Source: Lepidodermella squamata (lineage: Eukaryota; Gastrotricha). From it: DNA of 64,000 nt. A model generated the notes under the pieces. The model saw only the letters and a list, made by a program, of their open reading frames with translations. It searched no databases and was not told the DNA's origin. Shown here piece by piece: positions 9,584 to 21,900 of the stretch (position 1 is the stretch's first letter; each line of letters opens with the position of its first letter). The stretch is taken from positions 930,001 to 994,000 of the forward strand of contig JBLDXI010000010.1 in assembly GCA_047495785.1 (NCBI GenBank). The letters are read 5' to 3'. The translations under genes were made by a program, and so were the position numbers.

Positions 9584-12500
9584 ATGGAAAACACTCCGTT
9601 CACGATTTTCATTGTTGTTATCCTAGCAACAAATGTAGCAACTAAAATCGAACCTTTTCTGAATCTTATTGCGAACAAAGCTTTGATCGAAAGAGCCGAT
9701 GACATCATTTTAAACCGAAAAATAGGACCGGACCAAAGCAACCAGAATTCGCCTCTAATCGAAGGATCAGGTTCCGAACCTGATTTGCCTAGCTCTAGTG
9801 AGCTGTTTTCGGATAGTGCTACGACGCAACAGCCATCGACTCACATTCAAACTTTGATTCAAGAGGAAAACTTTCTCCCGGTATCAACATCTCGAGGTAA
9901 TGAAAAACCGAATCATGCGTGTCATTCTCTTTTTAAATTTTTTAATACTTCAGGCTCGTTCAATAATTCAATTTGTTCCCTCGCGATAAATGGCTCAGTT
10001 TCAGTTTCGAACATCACGTCGACCAAAATGTTTAGCCTTGAATGTAGCTATCCCGTGGCCATTGAAGCGAATCGAAGCGGAACGCCCCTTCATATCGCGG
10101 CATTTCACGGCAATGAAGTTTTTATCAACGAACTGATTGGTCCTCAGGTCAAATTAACAGAAATTCTCGACTCGAAAAACGCCTCCTTACTTCATGCTGT
10201 TATCCTCGGATCACCGGAAAATTCCCACAGAATTATCGATATTTTATTACAAATCGATATCGAGTTGATCGAGTCTCGTGACCAAGATTTAATGACCCCA
10301 TTCCTTCAAGCTGTGAAGTCGGATTCGATCGACTTGGCCAGGTATCTGGTGGAAGAATACGGCGCCGATTTCAATCCAAATACCGGTGCAGTCAACCGTG
10401 ACGGTCTATCGGCCTTCCACCTGGCTGAGAGCGTTGCAATGCTACGGTTTCTCATTTCAACCACAATGGTACCTTTCATTGAAATCAATCGAAAAACCGC
10501 GAGTGATGAAGAAATGACCCCGCTTTTAATCGCGATTGGAGGCAAAAAATCGTTCGCCTTGGTTAATTACCTTCTCGGGCTCGCAGCTAAGCCGAACGAT
10601 GTCAATAATTTGGGCCAGAATTCGCTTCATCTAGCCGTTGAGACGAATCAATACCGAGTCGTCCGCACCTTACTTTCACGCTATAATGCTGACGCAATGG
10701 CGCGTGACCGTAGCGGAAAAACTCCGGCGATGATCGCTGCTGAGAATCATCTGATTGATATCACTCGATTATTCAGCAATCTCAATCACAGTGTCCCAAA
10801 AAATCTCGGAAATTTGCTTCATGTTGTTGTGGCTAATAATTTCACTGAAGCTATTGATTTATTCATTACCAAGTCAAATTTCGAAAATTTATCACTCCAG
10901 AAAAACGAACGAGGTCTAACGCCATTGCTGTTATCGATCGATATCGGAAATTTACCGATAATCGATCGATTGATTGATTCGAGTTCGATTCAAGTTATCA
11001 ACACGCCGAGCTCGGATGAAGAAATCGGCGATTCGGCGATGCAATTATCAATTCGGAAGGGCCTATTCGATGTCGCTTTGAAATTACTCGAGCGTGACGG
11101 GGTTGAATTTGACCACATCAATCTACAGGGTGAAACAGCCGCTCATCTAGCTGTTGCGATGAATTTTACCGCAGGGCTATCGGAACTTGTCCGTTTCCAG
11201 GCTAAAAGTCTCGAAATTCGTGACCGTCACGCTTCAACGCCCTTGTTGAAAGCCTTTGAGCTCGGCAATCTGGAGGCGATAGCCATTTTATCGGAAGCTG
11301 TTAACCATCCATCGCTGAGTTTGAGAACTATCGAGGGCGGTATGTCCCCTCTTCACCTGGCTATCCAGCTGCGGCGGCCTGATTTGGTTCAAAAATTACT
11401 GGAAAACGGTGCTAATGCGTCACAGTTGAATGACCACGGAAATAGCCCGCTGCAAGAGTCGCTGATTCTACCGGATGATACTGAAATTCCTATGATTTTC
11501 ATTAAACGGAAGGCTGGCCTCTTCGCAAGAAATAATTTCCATCGAAATGTCCTTCATTTGCTTGTCAGGTTAGAAAATCTAATTTAATTTAAATTAAATA
11601 AATTGATTTTTTTCCTGTTTTGAGGAGGATTTTTAAGTCGAAATTTAAATTGAAAAAATTGATTTGAATTCAGCCTAATCCAATTTGAACCAATTTAAAA
11701 AAAAAAATTAAAATTTTCAAAATTTTCAAAATTTTCTAAAATGTTATCAATTTTTTTTGTTCATTTTCAGAAACAGCATTTACGATTTTATGTTGGCCGA
11801 GGCTATCCTCAACGTCACTACGAAGCAAGAATCAGAAAGTCTTCTAAATGCTCTGGACATTTTAGGCGACACCCCTTTGCATCGAGCCGTCTCGCATGAG
11901 AACGTCGATGTGGCTAAATTGTACCTGCACCACGGCGCTCGTTGCCATCTTCGCGATAAATTCTCGCGAACACCACTGCAACTGGCAGCCTTGTCCGGCT
12001 ATCGTTACTTGGTCGATGTTTTGCTCACCTTTTCGCAATGTTCCAATCATCAAGTTGACCTAGATAGCGTGAAATTGGGTCGTCGCAAAAATACGAGTGT
12101 GCCGTTTCCTGACGATGACGATGGCCAGATTTTGCCTTATATCGATAATGTATTGACCATGCTTTCAAAAGGTAAGAAACCCGTGGCACATGGCACAAAT
12201 TTAGAAATTTGTCACGTAAAAAAATTATGGATAAATGTAAAGAAAATATTAAAATATTATAGACAAATTCATTTCATTTTTTTTTAATTTATTCGAAAAA
12301 TTAAAATTTATTCAAGCGGAACCGCACTTCGAAAATTTGCAAATTCAAATTATTAAGCTGAACGTTGTGGAAATTAAATTGAATTCTGAGTTTCAGATTC
12401 TAAAAATTTCAATTTTTTAATCAATTTGAAATTTCAATTTCAATTTTTTTCAATTTTCGGGGGTTTCTGGAAAAATTTTTTAATCAAACAATTATTTTTA

Positions 12501-13209
12501 TGTGAATATGTTTAGAGCGCATCGATGAAAACGATCAAAACGACGCCGAGTTGACAATCGACGATGCCACTGATGATGTGACGCGGAGCGAACGGTTCTT
12601 TTTCGTCGCTGGCAACATGTCCCAAAAAGCAGCCAGCGAAGCGTGTCGGCAATCCAATTCAGAAGCTGTTCTGGCAACCATCAAAAATCAGCGCGACCTT
12701 GAATATTTGTGCTCCGAGCTTGAAAGTAAGTATGATGTAACCTTGTTCAAGGTTTCAATTAAGGTTCCGAGCTAGGCTTGACCTATTGTATTTTTCAATT
12801 CAATTATTTGCGTTTATTGAAAATGTTTTCAGAGTTTAAATGGGTTCGTGGTTGGATCGGCCTGACTAAGGTGTACTTGGGTCGCCGGAAGAAATTTCAA
12901 ACCAACCGTCGAACAAACGGCCGTCGTTACTACAACGAAAATTCGATAGGAACTTGGGCTTGGTCCGATGGTACCACCACGAAAAAATTCAAAGCATGGC
13001 TACTCAACGAGCCTGCAGCTACCACCAATCACGCTGTGCTAAAGCGAGCTGATGAGGCGAGTTTTATTGGCCTAATTTTCAATTTTATTTTCAATTTTTG
13101 TTTATAGAACTGCGGATGGGCTGGTGCAGGTGCATCTCCTGGATCACGAAAATTCCCGATCGGAGGGGCAATTTGTGAAATTCTCGACCCGAGGACGCTT
13201 TATGATTAA
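9584..13209 (+). CDS. Secreted ankyrin-repeat protein with C-terminal C-type lectin domain
   Basis: Exons 9584-11568, 11771-12171, 12516-12725, 12833-13056, 13108-13209; 973 residues. A 57-nt in-frame stretch at 9897-9953 has intron ends and would give 954 residues if removed. Signal peptide MENTPFTIFIVVILATNVAT, a Ser/Thr-rich stretch with N-glycosylation sites, then about 16 ankyrin repeats (motifs such as G-x-T-P-L-H-x-A-x-x-x-G) to about residue 760. Residues ~800-973 form a C-type lectin-like domain: conserved Cys, W-I-G-L, W-A-W-S-D-G, a W-L-L-N-E-P-A segment (EPA where calcium-binding lectins often have EPN) and D-E-N-C...A-I-C-E. The last intron joins correctly only with a GC donor at 13057. 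Ankyrin repeats are usually cytosolic, so a signal peptide plus a lectin domain is unusual. No membrane helix follows. Function unknown; extracellular recognition is an inference. Confidence 0.8.
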
Positions 13210-13248
13210 TTAATCATCACCTTTTTTACTTTGTTGTGATCTGTTTTC

Positions 13249-13254
13249 AATAAA
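13249..13254 (+). terminator. Poly(A) signal AATAAA of the ankyrin-lectin gene
   Basis: AATAAA lies 40 bases after the stop codon. Cleavage would fall near 13270, right where the convergent oxidase-like transcript should also end (its own AATAAA reads on the minus strand at about 13294-13289). Confidence 0.6.
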
Positions 13255-13288
13255 ACCACGTGACCTAGTTTCAGACACTTTTGAAACT

Positions 13289-13294
13289 TTTTAT
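13289..13294 (-). terminator. Poly(A) signal AATAAA of the laccase-like gene
   Basis: Minus-strand AATAAA about 75 bases downstream of the stop at 13370. The two convergent genes have 160 bases between stop codons and nearly meeting 3' ends. Confidence 0.5.
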
Positions 13295-13369
13295 TAAATC
13301 AGCCAAAAGGCGAGACATTTGATCTTAAAATGAATGTCCTTATCAAGAAAAATAATTATTCTCAGATTT

Positions 13370-16300
13370 TCACAGGTCCAAGTGAGATTTGCCGCAAATT
13401 TGGAACGGATTGAAGGGTAGTTCGTCGTCGGATTGCCCATGGTAGCCCAGCTTCGATCGGCAATAGCCGCCAGACGGCCATGACGCCGCGCATTTCGGGA
13501 AATGAGACGGCGCCTTGGGCCATCGCTTCGGTTCACCGACCAGGAAAGTCAGACCCATGCCGGCCTCGGTGTGGTACTCGATCGGAGCGTGGAGCAGCCA
13601 CGGACCAGGGTTGATGGCGAGGAATCGGAGAACGACGTAGCCGACGGCTGGCACGCCGACCGTGTCCTTGAGAGGGCCGTTGAAATTTCGTTTTATTTCG
13701 CCACGGGAGTCCATTCGTTTGAAATCTTCAATGCAAAAACCGCGACGGCTTGCTTTGCCCTGAAAAATGAAAAATTGAATTGTAGAGGAGAATTTTTCGA
13801 AATTAAAAAAATTATAAAATTATAAATTTTGGAATTTCATGAAATTAACAAAATTCTCACCTCAAAATTATCAAAAAAAGTTCGAGAAAAATTTGTAAAA
13901 AATTTATTAAATTTAAATTTCGATCAAATTGAAACTTCATCACGGCTAATATTTTCTCCGATAAATTTCCGATAAATTAAATTTGAAAATAATTTTGCTC
14001 ACCATCGCGATGACTTGGAAATGATATCCGTGTAGGTGCATGGCATAATTCATGCCTCGCGTGCTTTCATAGGCGCCACCATCGATCAGCGCCAATTCGA
14101 CAAGCGATCCAAGAGGAATTTGCTCGGCGTGTATGCATTCACAGTACTCGTTCGCATCGCAAAGTCGGTGACGGGCATTGCAAAGCAATTTCGTCGGAAT
14201 TTCATCCCATTGCCTAAGAAATAAAAAATGATTTTATTTAATGAAATTTTTTTATCAGGAAATCTTACGTGAGCAACGGAACAGGCGGTTGGAGATTTGT
14301 GATACCGTTGAGGCGTTGGGTGACAAATTTATTAGGGTAGGCATCAGCACAGCCGGGTACGTCATTTTTCCAGTATTCGAACGATTTGAAATCCTGGAAA
14401 GAAATAGATAAAATAAATTTAAATTTAAATTGTCGACTCACAAGTTCAATAGCTAGTCTGATGTCCGGCTTGCCGTCCAGACCTTGACATGATTCATTTC
14501 GAGCGGTTGTCAGCTGAGCTACGTTCAGACCAGCCTTGCGAGGCCTAACCGGGTCATAATCATTGAACGACCAGTAGTTCACCTCGTCCAGGCACGTTCG
14601 GGTTTGCTCCATCGAAGCCTCCCAGGCGGTTTTCGCTCGCAGATTTTGCCGATCGCTATAAATTATCCTAGCAAAAGCGGTAGCGGGTGTTGTCCTTTCA
14701 CCTGTACAACACACAAAAATTAAATTAATTTTTCTCAATTCTAATTATTTTTTCGTGAATTTTACAAATTTTTCCTGAATTTTCTTCATTATATTTTATT
14801 TTTTTATGGCAAATTTAAAAGGTGTAAATTAGCCACTCATCTTCGAATATTTTCGTGTCAGAAATTGGGTCAGGTCAGCAATTTAATCTAGGTCACGCAG
14901 TCTGGGTCACTGCGCAACGTGAAATTAGGCCTCACCTAAAGCTTCAGCATTCAGCAAATAAACGCCATCACGATTGACCGATCGACCGGTAAAATAGGGA
15001 ATCACATCGAACCGCTCGCCCGGCATTAGGGTGATTGATTTCGTCGCAACAGGCGCAATTGGCACGCCATCGGCTGCGATGACTAGCAACTCGTGGTTTT
15101 CGATCGAAACTCGAATCGGGGTCAACCAGAACGCATTGCTAATCAGTCGAAATCTGTATCTCAGATCGGCGTCGAGTTCGTAATCAAAAGGCGGTAGTCG
15201 AGCTGGTAAAGTTGGCAAATCTCTGTTCCCTCGATCTTCCCTCGCGTTGCTCGATGGCGAAATTCCGTTGATTAGCAAATGAGTTGGAATGTTGTCAGCT
15301 CGCCCGAATTGGGAGTTGGCGAATCGATTGAGACCGGTGTCGGTTGGGAACCAGTCTTGAATCATGACCGGGTCGAGGCCGTCTTTGTCGTAGAGTTTCC
15401 GATGAGGATCTCGAGCTTCGCGGACGATGAATGGCCCAGCTACGCCTTCAGCACGTTGAATACCGGTCTCACTGTGCCAGAAATATGTACCTATTAGACG
15501 AAAATTCGATAAATTAAAAAAATTCAATTTAATAAATCGATATGATGGATTAAAACTCCTGAGCATTTATCTCATCCCATTTTTTTACCCGACTTTAAAT
15601 GACCAAAACTATAAAATTCGATTTACACCCTTTCGAGATAAGTTTGAAAATTAAATTCAAAATTCTTCAACTTGAATTTGAATGAAAAATTAGGAAAACT
15701 ATGCAATTTTAAATTTTTTTAAATTTTAAATTTCAGTCGAGCTGTTAAGTATCGGCTATATTATATGGGAATTTATTATAATTTTTCATTAGCGTCGCCA
15801 TTGAATTTTGTTTCCTGAAGTTCTTGAAGCCCGAAACAATGAGAAGAAATTGGAATTTACTTACCAGCTTGATCTGCCACGAATTCGTAGGTGAAATTAT
15901 GCATCGAGTTGATCGGGCACTGTGACCAGTAAGGCGTACCGTCCATGTATGCCTTGAATTATAACAAAATACGTACAGAATACGGTAATCTTGAATTCGC
16001 GAATTAACCTCTAAATTGGCATTTTTTATTTCTTGATAATTTAACTTCGCGAGGATGACCCTCGGGTAATATTCGCAATTGGCCATTTTTTTATTTTTGC
16101 GAATCTTTGAAAACATAAAATTACCGTGAAGGTACTTCCAACAAATTCTTGAGAAAATTTGGAGACAATTCGGAAATCGATCAAATTTATTCTACATTTT
16201 TTTCAATTTTTCAATAAATTGAGGAAAAATTAAAAAAATTAATATTAATCAAAATATGAAATTAAGTTGTTAGCAGAAACAAACTCGGCATTGAATTCAT

Positions 16301-16967
16301 TTTTTAAATTCTTAAAATAAAATAAAATCATGTTTGTTACAAAATTTAGAATAATTTAAAATTTGCGAACTGATGCTGCGAACCCAGTTCGACGACATTA
16401 TAAAATCCCAAAAATTATTACCATTTTGTTAGGATGAACTCCATGCCAGTGGATGCCGAGTGCCTCGCCATTCATCATCATGTTGACAACCTTGACCCGA
16501 ACCCTGTCGTGCTGGCACACCTCAATCGATGGCCCAGGCAGTTGTTGATTAGCCACCAAAACCGCTCGTTGCGAACCCGAGCCCAGGACACAGCCTTCAT
16601 TACGGCAGTCCTCAAATTTATTCGGACACATGTCGCAAGCTCGGTTCATTGTCGTAAACAGAGAAATGTGCAGTAGGTAGTCACAGGTCATCGGATCGGC
16701 GTCTAGCCGGCATTTGCGACGGCACGGGTGCTTCGAGTAGTCGCGGTAGAGCCCCAAATGCCGGCCGAGGGTTCGGGACGGATCACGCGGCCGCGACGTT
16801 TGAACTGTCACGTTGCCATCTTCAATGATCAGCTCAACGCCTTCATCGTCTCCAGATCCTAGTGGGATTTCAGCTGGGCTAGGGGTAGCATTTTCTTGAG
16901 CCGAAATTCGGCAGAGCAGCGATAGGGCAGAAAGGAAACCAGCTAGAGCAATTAGCTTTCTAGCCAT
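13370..16967 (-). CDS. Laccase-like multicopper oxidase with altered copper sites (likely pseudoenzyme)
   Basis: Seven exons: 16967-16422, 15952-15865, 15490-14936, 14701-14442, 14393-14269, 14213-14003, 13759-13370; 724 residues, normal for animal laccases. Signal peptide, then a Cys-rich N-terminal region like insect laccases, then three cupredoxin domains. Copper motifs: H-W-H-G at 173-176 is intact; the second motif reads W-H-S-E (216-219) where the family has H-S-H; the third reads Y-A-M-H-L-H-G (581-587) where it has H-P-x-H-x-H-G; the fourth reads L-H-A-P-I-E-Y-H (651-658) where it has H-C-H-I-E-x-H. So the type 1 copper Cys and one type 1 His are missing, and two trinuclear-site His are replaced. 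Since the frame, domains and splice sites are all intact, this looks like a maintained protein without normal oxidase chemistry, not a decayed gene. Secreted or extracellular. True laccases oxidise phenols in cuticle or gut. Confidence 0.85.
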
Positions 16968-18960
16968 GGTAACAAATAATTTGAAAGAAATTGATGAACA
17001 AATATTGTTTGATTAAGCGGGTTTAAAAAGGTGACTCATTGCCATCTGGAAAACGTGTGCGGTCACTTACATGAACGCGTGTTTTAGTTGTTTTTCCTGC
17101 GACGGGCGAAATAGGTTCCGTGATATTATTAACCCGATCTAATTGAGGACAATCTCCTAGACGGAGTGAAAAAATATAATGAAGTTATCAGTTGATGGGA
17201 AAAACGGGAAAATAACGGGCGAAATTTAAAATTAAGGTAATTTGAGGCATTTTTTCGAAATGGCCAAGAATTATAGCCAATTTTGCTATAATCGATTTTT
17301 CTCGTTTAAATCAACCCAAATTTAATTCGCGGAATTGATTTTTCAGTACAGCGTGTCCCAGAAGTGGCGCGACTATTTTTTAATTTGGCATCTTTTTGTA
17401 AACAATTCAAATTAATTTTCTTTAATTAAATCTACCAAGGGAATAGCTAATCTTTTATCCGCGATTTAGCTGAGGAAATAACAAATTTACCGGAGAAAAC
17501 CCGGAATACCCAGATGGTAACTGGATCGGTAATATTCGGCATTTTACGCAGTTGGTCCAAATTTATCTGGTTTTTTTTTATCCACTTGACAAGTGACATG
17601 ATTGATTACTGTTCTCGTTATATTTTTAATTTTCCTGATTTTTTTCTGGCCATGAGATGTATAACTTCGTCTCTCATTTTAGAGTTTCTGAACCATTTTC
17701 CGTATATTTTCTTTGCTGGTGCTACTTATGTGACACGCTGCATTGGGTCATTGTCTTCAAAACCGTCTGATGAATCATCGAGGTGCTCACCAAAAATATT
17801 GGCCTCCTGTTGTGAACTGAATCTTGTTCAGCACCGTCGAAAACGTCTGGAAGTCAATCTACCGAAATTTCTTTCCTGTAGGTAGTTCTGAAATAATTCT
17901 ATTAACAAATGTCCCGGCTTCGGGTCACGATTTCTCTCACAATTGATAATCTTCCACCCGCTTTTTCGCACGAGACAATCCGCTGGTTCTTGATGGGTAA
18001 TTTTACTAAATTCTCGTTGTACCAGCCCACCTGGTTGCCCAGTAAGTCGATTTGACCTGGTTTCGGACAAACTAAATTAAATCAAAGTTACGCTTTTCAA
18101 TTTTCGACGATTATAGCTCACCGTCGTCTTCATTTGCACAATTTGATCAGATGGAAAGTTAATGGGATTGAGATTCGCGAAATTATGCCTTTTCTACGAC
18201 CAAAATCAGCCAATATCTGCGCACAAAGCGTGACAAAAATACGACTCATTTTTCACTATTCAATTTTTTCAATGTATTTTCAATGCGATTTTTTAAGAAA
18301 AATTAATAAGTTGCTCGAATAATGCAAATAGAAATAATGAAAGTGAAACAGTATAGTCAGGATTGTACGGGCTATCCTAGATCCCAGCGCTTCTCAACAC
18401 TTAACCCTTGGCGACCCTAAAATCAAAATCCCGAACAAGCTGCGAACCCTATACCAATTTTTTCATTGTTTATCGTCTCTTGGAGTAGTAGTACAGATTC
18501 CCCAAATTCTAAAATTCTGCGGCGTCATAGTTATGAAATATTACCACATTTAAATCACTTTTTCTCATCATCTCTTGAATTAGGCTCTTGACCGCATTTT
18601 CTACATAACATTGGAGCGACTGTTTAGGTATTGTTCTGAAATTTCATAAGCTGGTAGAAACCGGTGGAATATCCGAAATTTAGAAATAGATTTATCGCTT
18701 ACCTTGGCGATACTCACAGGAAAATTATAGCTACAACTAAATTTATTTTTATGAAAAATAAGAGATCGAACTTTTTTGTGAGCGCAGAACACATTGGAAT
18801 GTTTATTTGCACCAATGTTGACTGCTAAGCATTATCAGTAAACGAGAAGAAAAAAATCGAAAAATAATTTGCATCCTGTCATTCCATAAAGCAAAATCAG
18901 ATCAAGAATAATTACGAAGTTCCAAATAGAGAGTTGAGTGATGGCAGCTGGTACATCAGC
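16968..18960. other. AT-rich spacer between laccase-like and astacin-like genes
   Basis: No gene could be built. One stretch on the minus strand, 18066-17900, reads as a 56-codon open frame starting after an acceptor-like site (C-P-K-P-G-Q-I-D-L-L-G-N-Q-V-G-W-Y), with three Cys. It may be an orphan or broken exon of a secreted protein. The frame upstream meets a stop after about ten codons and no partner exon is visible. The rest is AT-rich and without recognisable content. Confidence 0.4.
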
Positions 18961-21900
18961 CTACATGCCCTCGTAGCATTTGAAAGGATCCGAGAACGGC
19001 GGTGTCGCATCCGAAACCTGGTAAATAGCAGAGGTTAACAAAGAATTCGATGCCAAAAGGTGACGACCTCAGTCGCTTTGCATCCGAAATCTGCACGTCG
19101 GCATTCAGCGAACGGCTTGCCTGGCGAGTTGCGGTAACAGCGTATGTATTTCTGTTCATAACAATTCATCAACGATATTATCAGAATTTCATAGCAATCG
19201 AGACGTACCCAATTGAGATCAGCTCGATGATTACACGCCAGCAAATTACGGCCGAAGAAGGCGTAATTGTTGAACATCTAAAGTGGGAGATCACAGAATT
19301 TATGCCAAATTTTCCGAATTTTTCGAAAACTCACGGTTTTTTGCTCACCGGCGGCACAGCCTTGGTCGCCAGCGATGCAGCGGAAAGTCGAGCCTTTGCT
19401 GCATTTCTTTGCGTTCTGCGAAACAAAAAGTGCTAATTTGGCAAGATTAGAGTTTCAACTTACGCCTTTGCTACAGGAGGAGTCCATGAAACGAGATGTC
19501 CACTCCTTGAAAGGAGTTTCGCCGGCCAAGCAGTACCGCCTGCACGCTTCGAACTGGCCAGTTACCGAATTGATGCAACGGGCAGCGAGTTGAGCTATCG
19601 ATAACAAATCGACAATAAAATTGTTTTAATTATCAGATAGAGTTCAGCCGAGATTAAGCTTGACGGCAGTGTGCGAAGTAGGATCCGGGAGCTGAGGTGT
19701 TTTCTACTTGTTTTCTAGGACCCAGCCGAAGAAACCAAAGGGCCCCCTTGTGGTTCTTTCAGCCTTCCTCTGATTGGAGTCCCGGAGCTGGGGTGTTGCG
19801 ACATCCCAGCACCCATGTACTTCGCACCCTGCTCGACGGATTCAGTTGTTAATGCGTCATTCACTCGATCGAGCTGGATGCACATTTTGGATTTGGCTGG
19901 AGCCCTGGATCCCAAGCTGACCACAAATTGGAGTCGGCATCGAGGAATTCGATTTTCATATGTTGACCATCGGCAATTTTTCACCAAAGTGAACAACTAA
20001 ATTCAGATTGGAATTCCTCGAATTCGACTCTAATTTTTTGTCAACCTGGGATTCCAAGGCCTTTCAAAAATTAGGATGAATGTCAAAATTACACTTATGC
20101 TATGTGTGACATCATATATACGACATATACTTACACAGGTGATATATGGAAACAAAAGGCCCAGAAAAGGCTGTAATAATAGGAAAGCCCTTTTTTCGAT
20201 ACACACTCTCAAATAAGGAGTTGGTTTTGTTGGAAATTTATTAGCGTCATCAGTAATCAGTGGATGAAGTAGGATCCTCGAGGTTGGGGAACGCTTGGGT
20301 ATTCTCAGTTTTCAGCCCCCTGGAAAAAGGTCCCTCCGATAGTAACCCCGTACCCCTCCCTCTCTCTCCCTCCCGTACTTCGCACACTAAGCGCAATATT
20401 TAAAATTGACCTACTGCAGCTTTTAATTTTGTCCGCATTTTCGCATGCGACTAGTCTATCGTCACTCCAGCATTTCAAAGAGGGGAGGGAATTATATAGA
20501 AGATTCAACGAGCGGCACGCATTTCCAGACGCATCGAAATCGCCCCTTGGAATATAATTGTAATTCAGACGCAGAATGTCGGACCAGCGCGAACAAGTTG
20601 CACCAACTGAGGTCTTAGTCAGCAGCGATCCTTCGTAGTCGAACGCGATTGGCGTGATTCGGCATTCCTTGCTCAACTCGGTTGCTTTAACACCAGGGCA
20701 AGTCGCGAAAACCGTCACTGTGGCTAATGAGCGAATTTCTGCTTGATAGACAATGCTCGAGTAAACCAAGGCCTGATTTTTGTTGGTCACAAAAACTCGT
20801 CCATTTATAGGAGTGTTATCGCAAAATCTAAGAGTAGGAACTTGAGAGAGAAATATAAACTTGATTCGTTTAACTTACATAAATCCGGGAACTCTGCTCT
20901 CGGTCCCCAAGCCTCTTATTAAGAAGTAGTTCATGCAATAGAGACTCACTAAAAATGAAACCTAGTTGGATGAATATTGTCGATTAGACAGATTATTAGC
21001 CTACGCATGGTCTTGAGTCTTGTCGGGGTCGGGAAAGCAAAAACCAACCCACTTGCATCGCCCTGAAAGAGGAAACAAATAATCACATGCAGAAGGATAA
21101 CTATTTTGGAAACCGTTTTCACGCGCCATGAACATTGAGTTGAATAATTTGCGCCAAAAAGTACGTTGCTGTATGGACTGGTACGATTTGCTGGGTCGTA
21201 TGGGGTATTACTAATGTTAACGCTAGAGCAGGGTTCAACGTAGACTTCACCGCCGCAGCCATTGGCTATATCTGTGGGGTATGGGATTTCGCAAAAATCG
21301 CCACCGAGGCCAACCGGGCAGTAGCATTTCGTACAGTTCACGCTCGGATTGGGGTAGCCGCCATTTTGGCATGTTATCGTTGGGTTCTTGCACGGAACTG
21401 AATCTGAAAAAGAAAATTTTGGAGAAATTAGTCTTTACTTCCCAGCGCAGCGCCCACGAGGTGTATACAAGCGTTTTTAATTTTAATTTTTAATAGCAGG
21501 CAAATGTTTCGAGCTGCATTGAAAAATCATGGCTTCTGGCGAAAGGACAAATCGCTGACTATTAATTCCGGAAAGATTGGAATTGATTGGACAAGCCTGA
21601 GTTCGATATCGCGCGCCACCTTGCTAATTCAATCACTAATCAAACAAGACCTAAACTATTTCTTTTCATTGTTTTATTTTTTTTTCAAGTTGAATGATTG
21701 ATATAGTCAGGGCGGATTGATTAAGATCGTTGAAACTCCTGCGATTTTGAATGAAAACATGAATCATGAATAAATTAGCATATGGGTTGATAATAACCGG
21801 CTAATAACCGAGCGAAGCGAGAAAATTTTGGAAATTTTCTACTAAAACACACCCCAGAACCTTCCAAAATTAACAAAACAGTGGAATAAATTCTCACTTT

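Noticed and set aside
14899-15497. Plus-strand ORFs across the laccase-like gene
   Set aside because: Antisense to exon 3, whose translation matches the cupredoxin fold.
17514-18070. ORFs suggesting a transposase or other gene in the 17-18 kb spacer
   Set aside because: No transposase motif (DDE, HTH) could be found; only one short Cys-containing frame looked protein-like and it has no partner exon.
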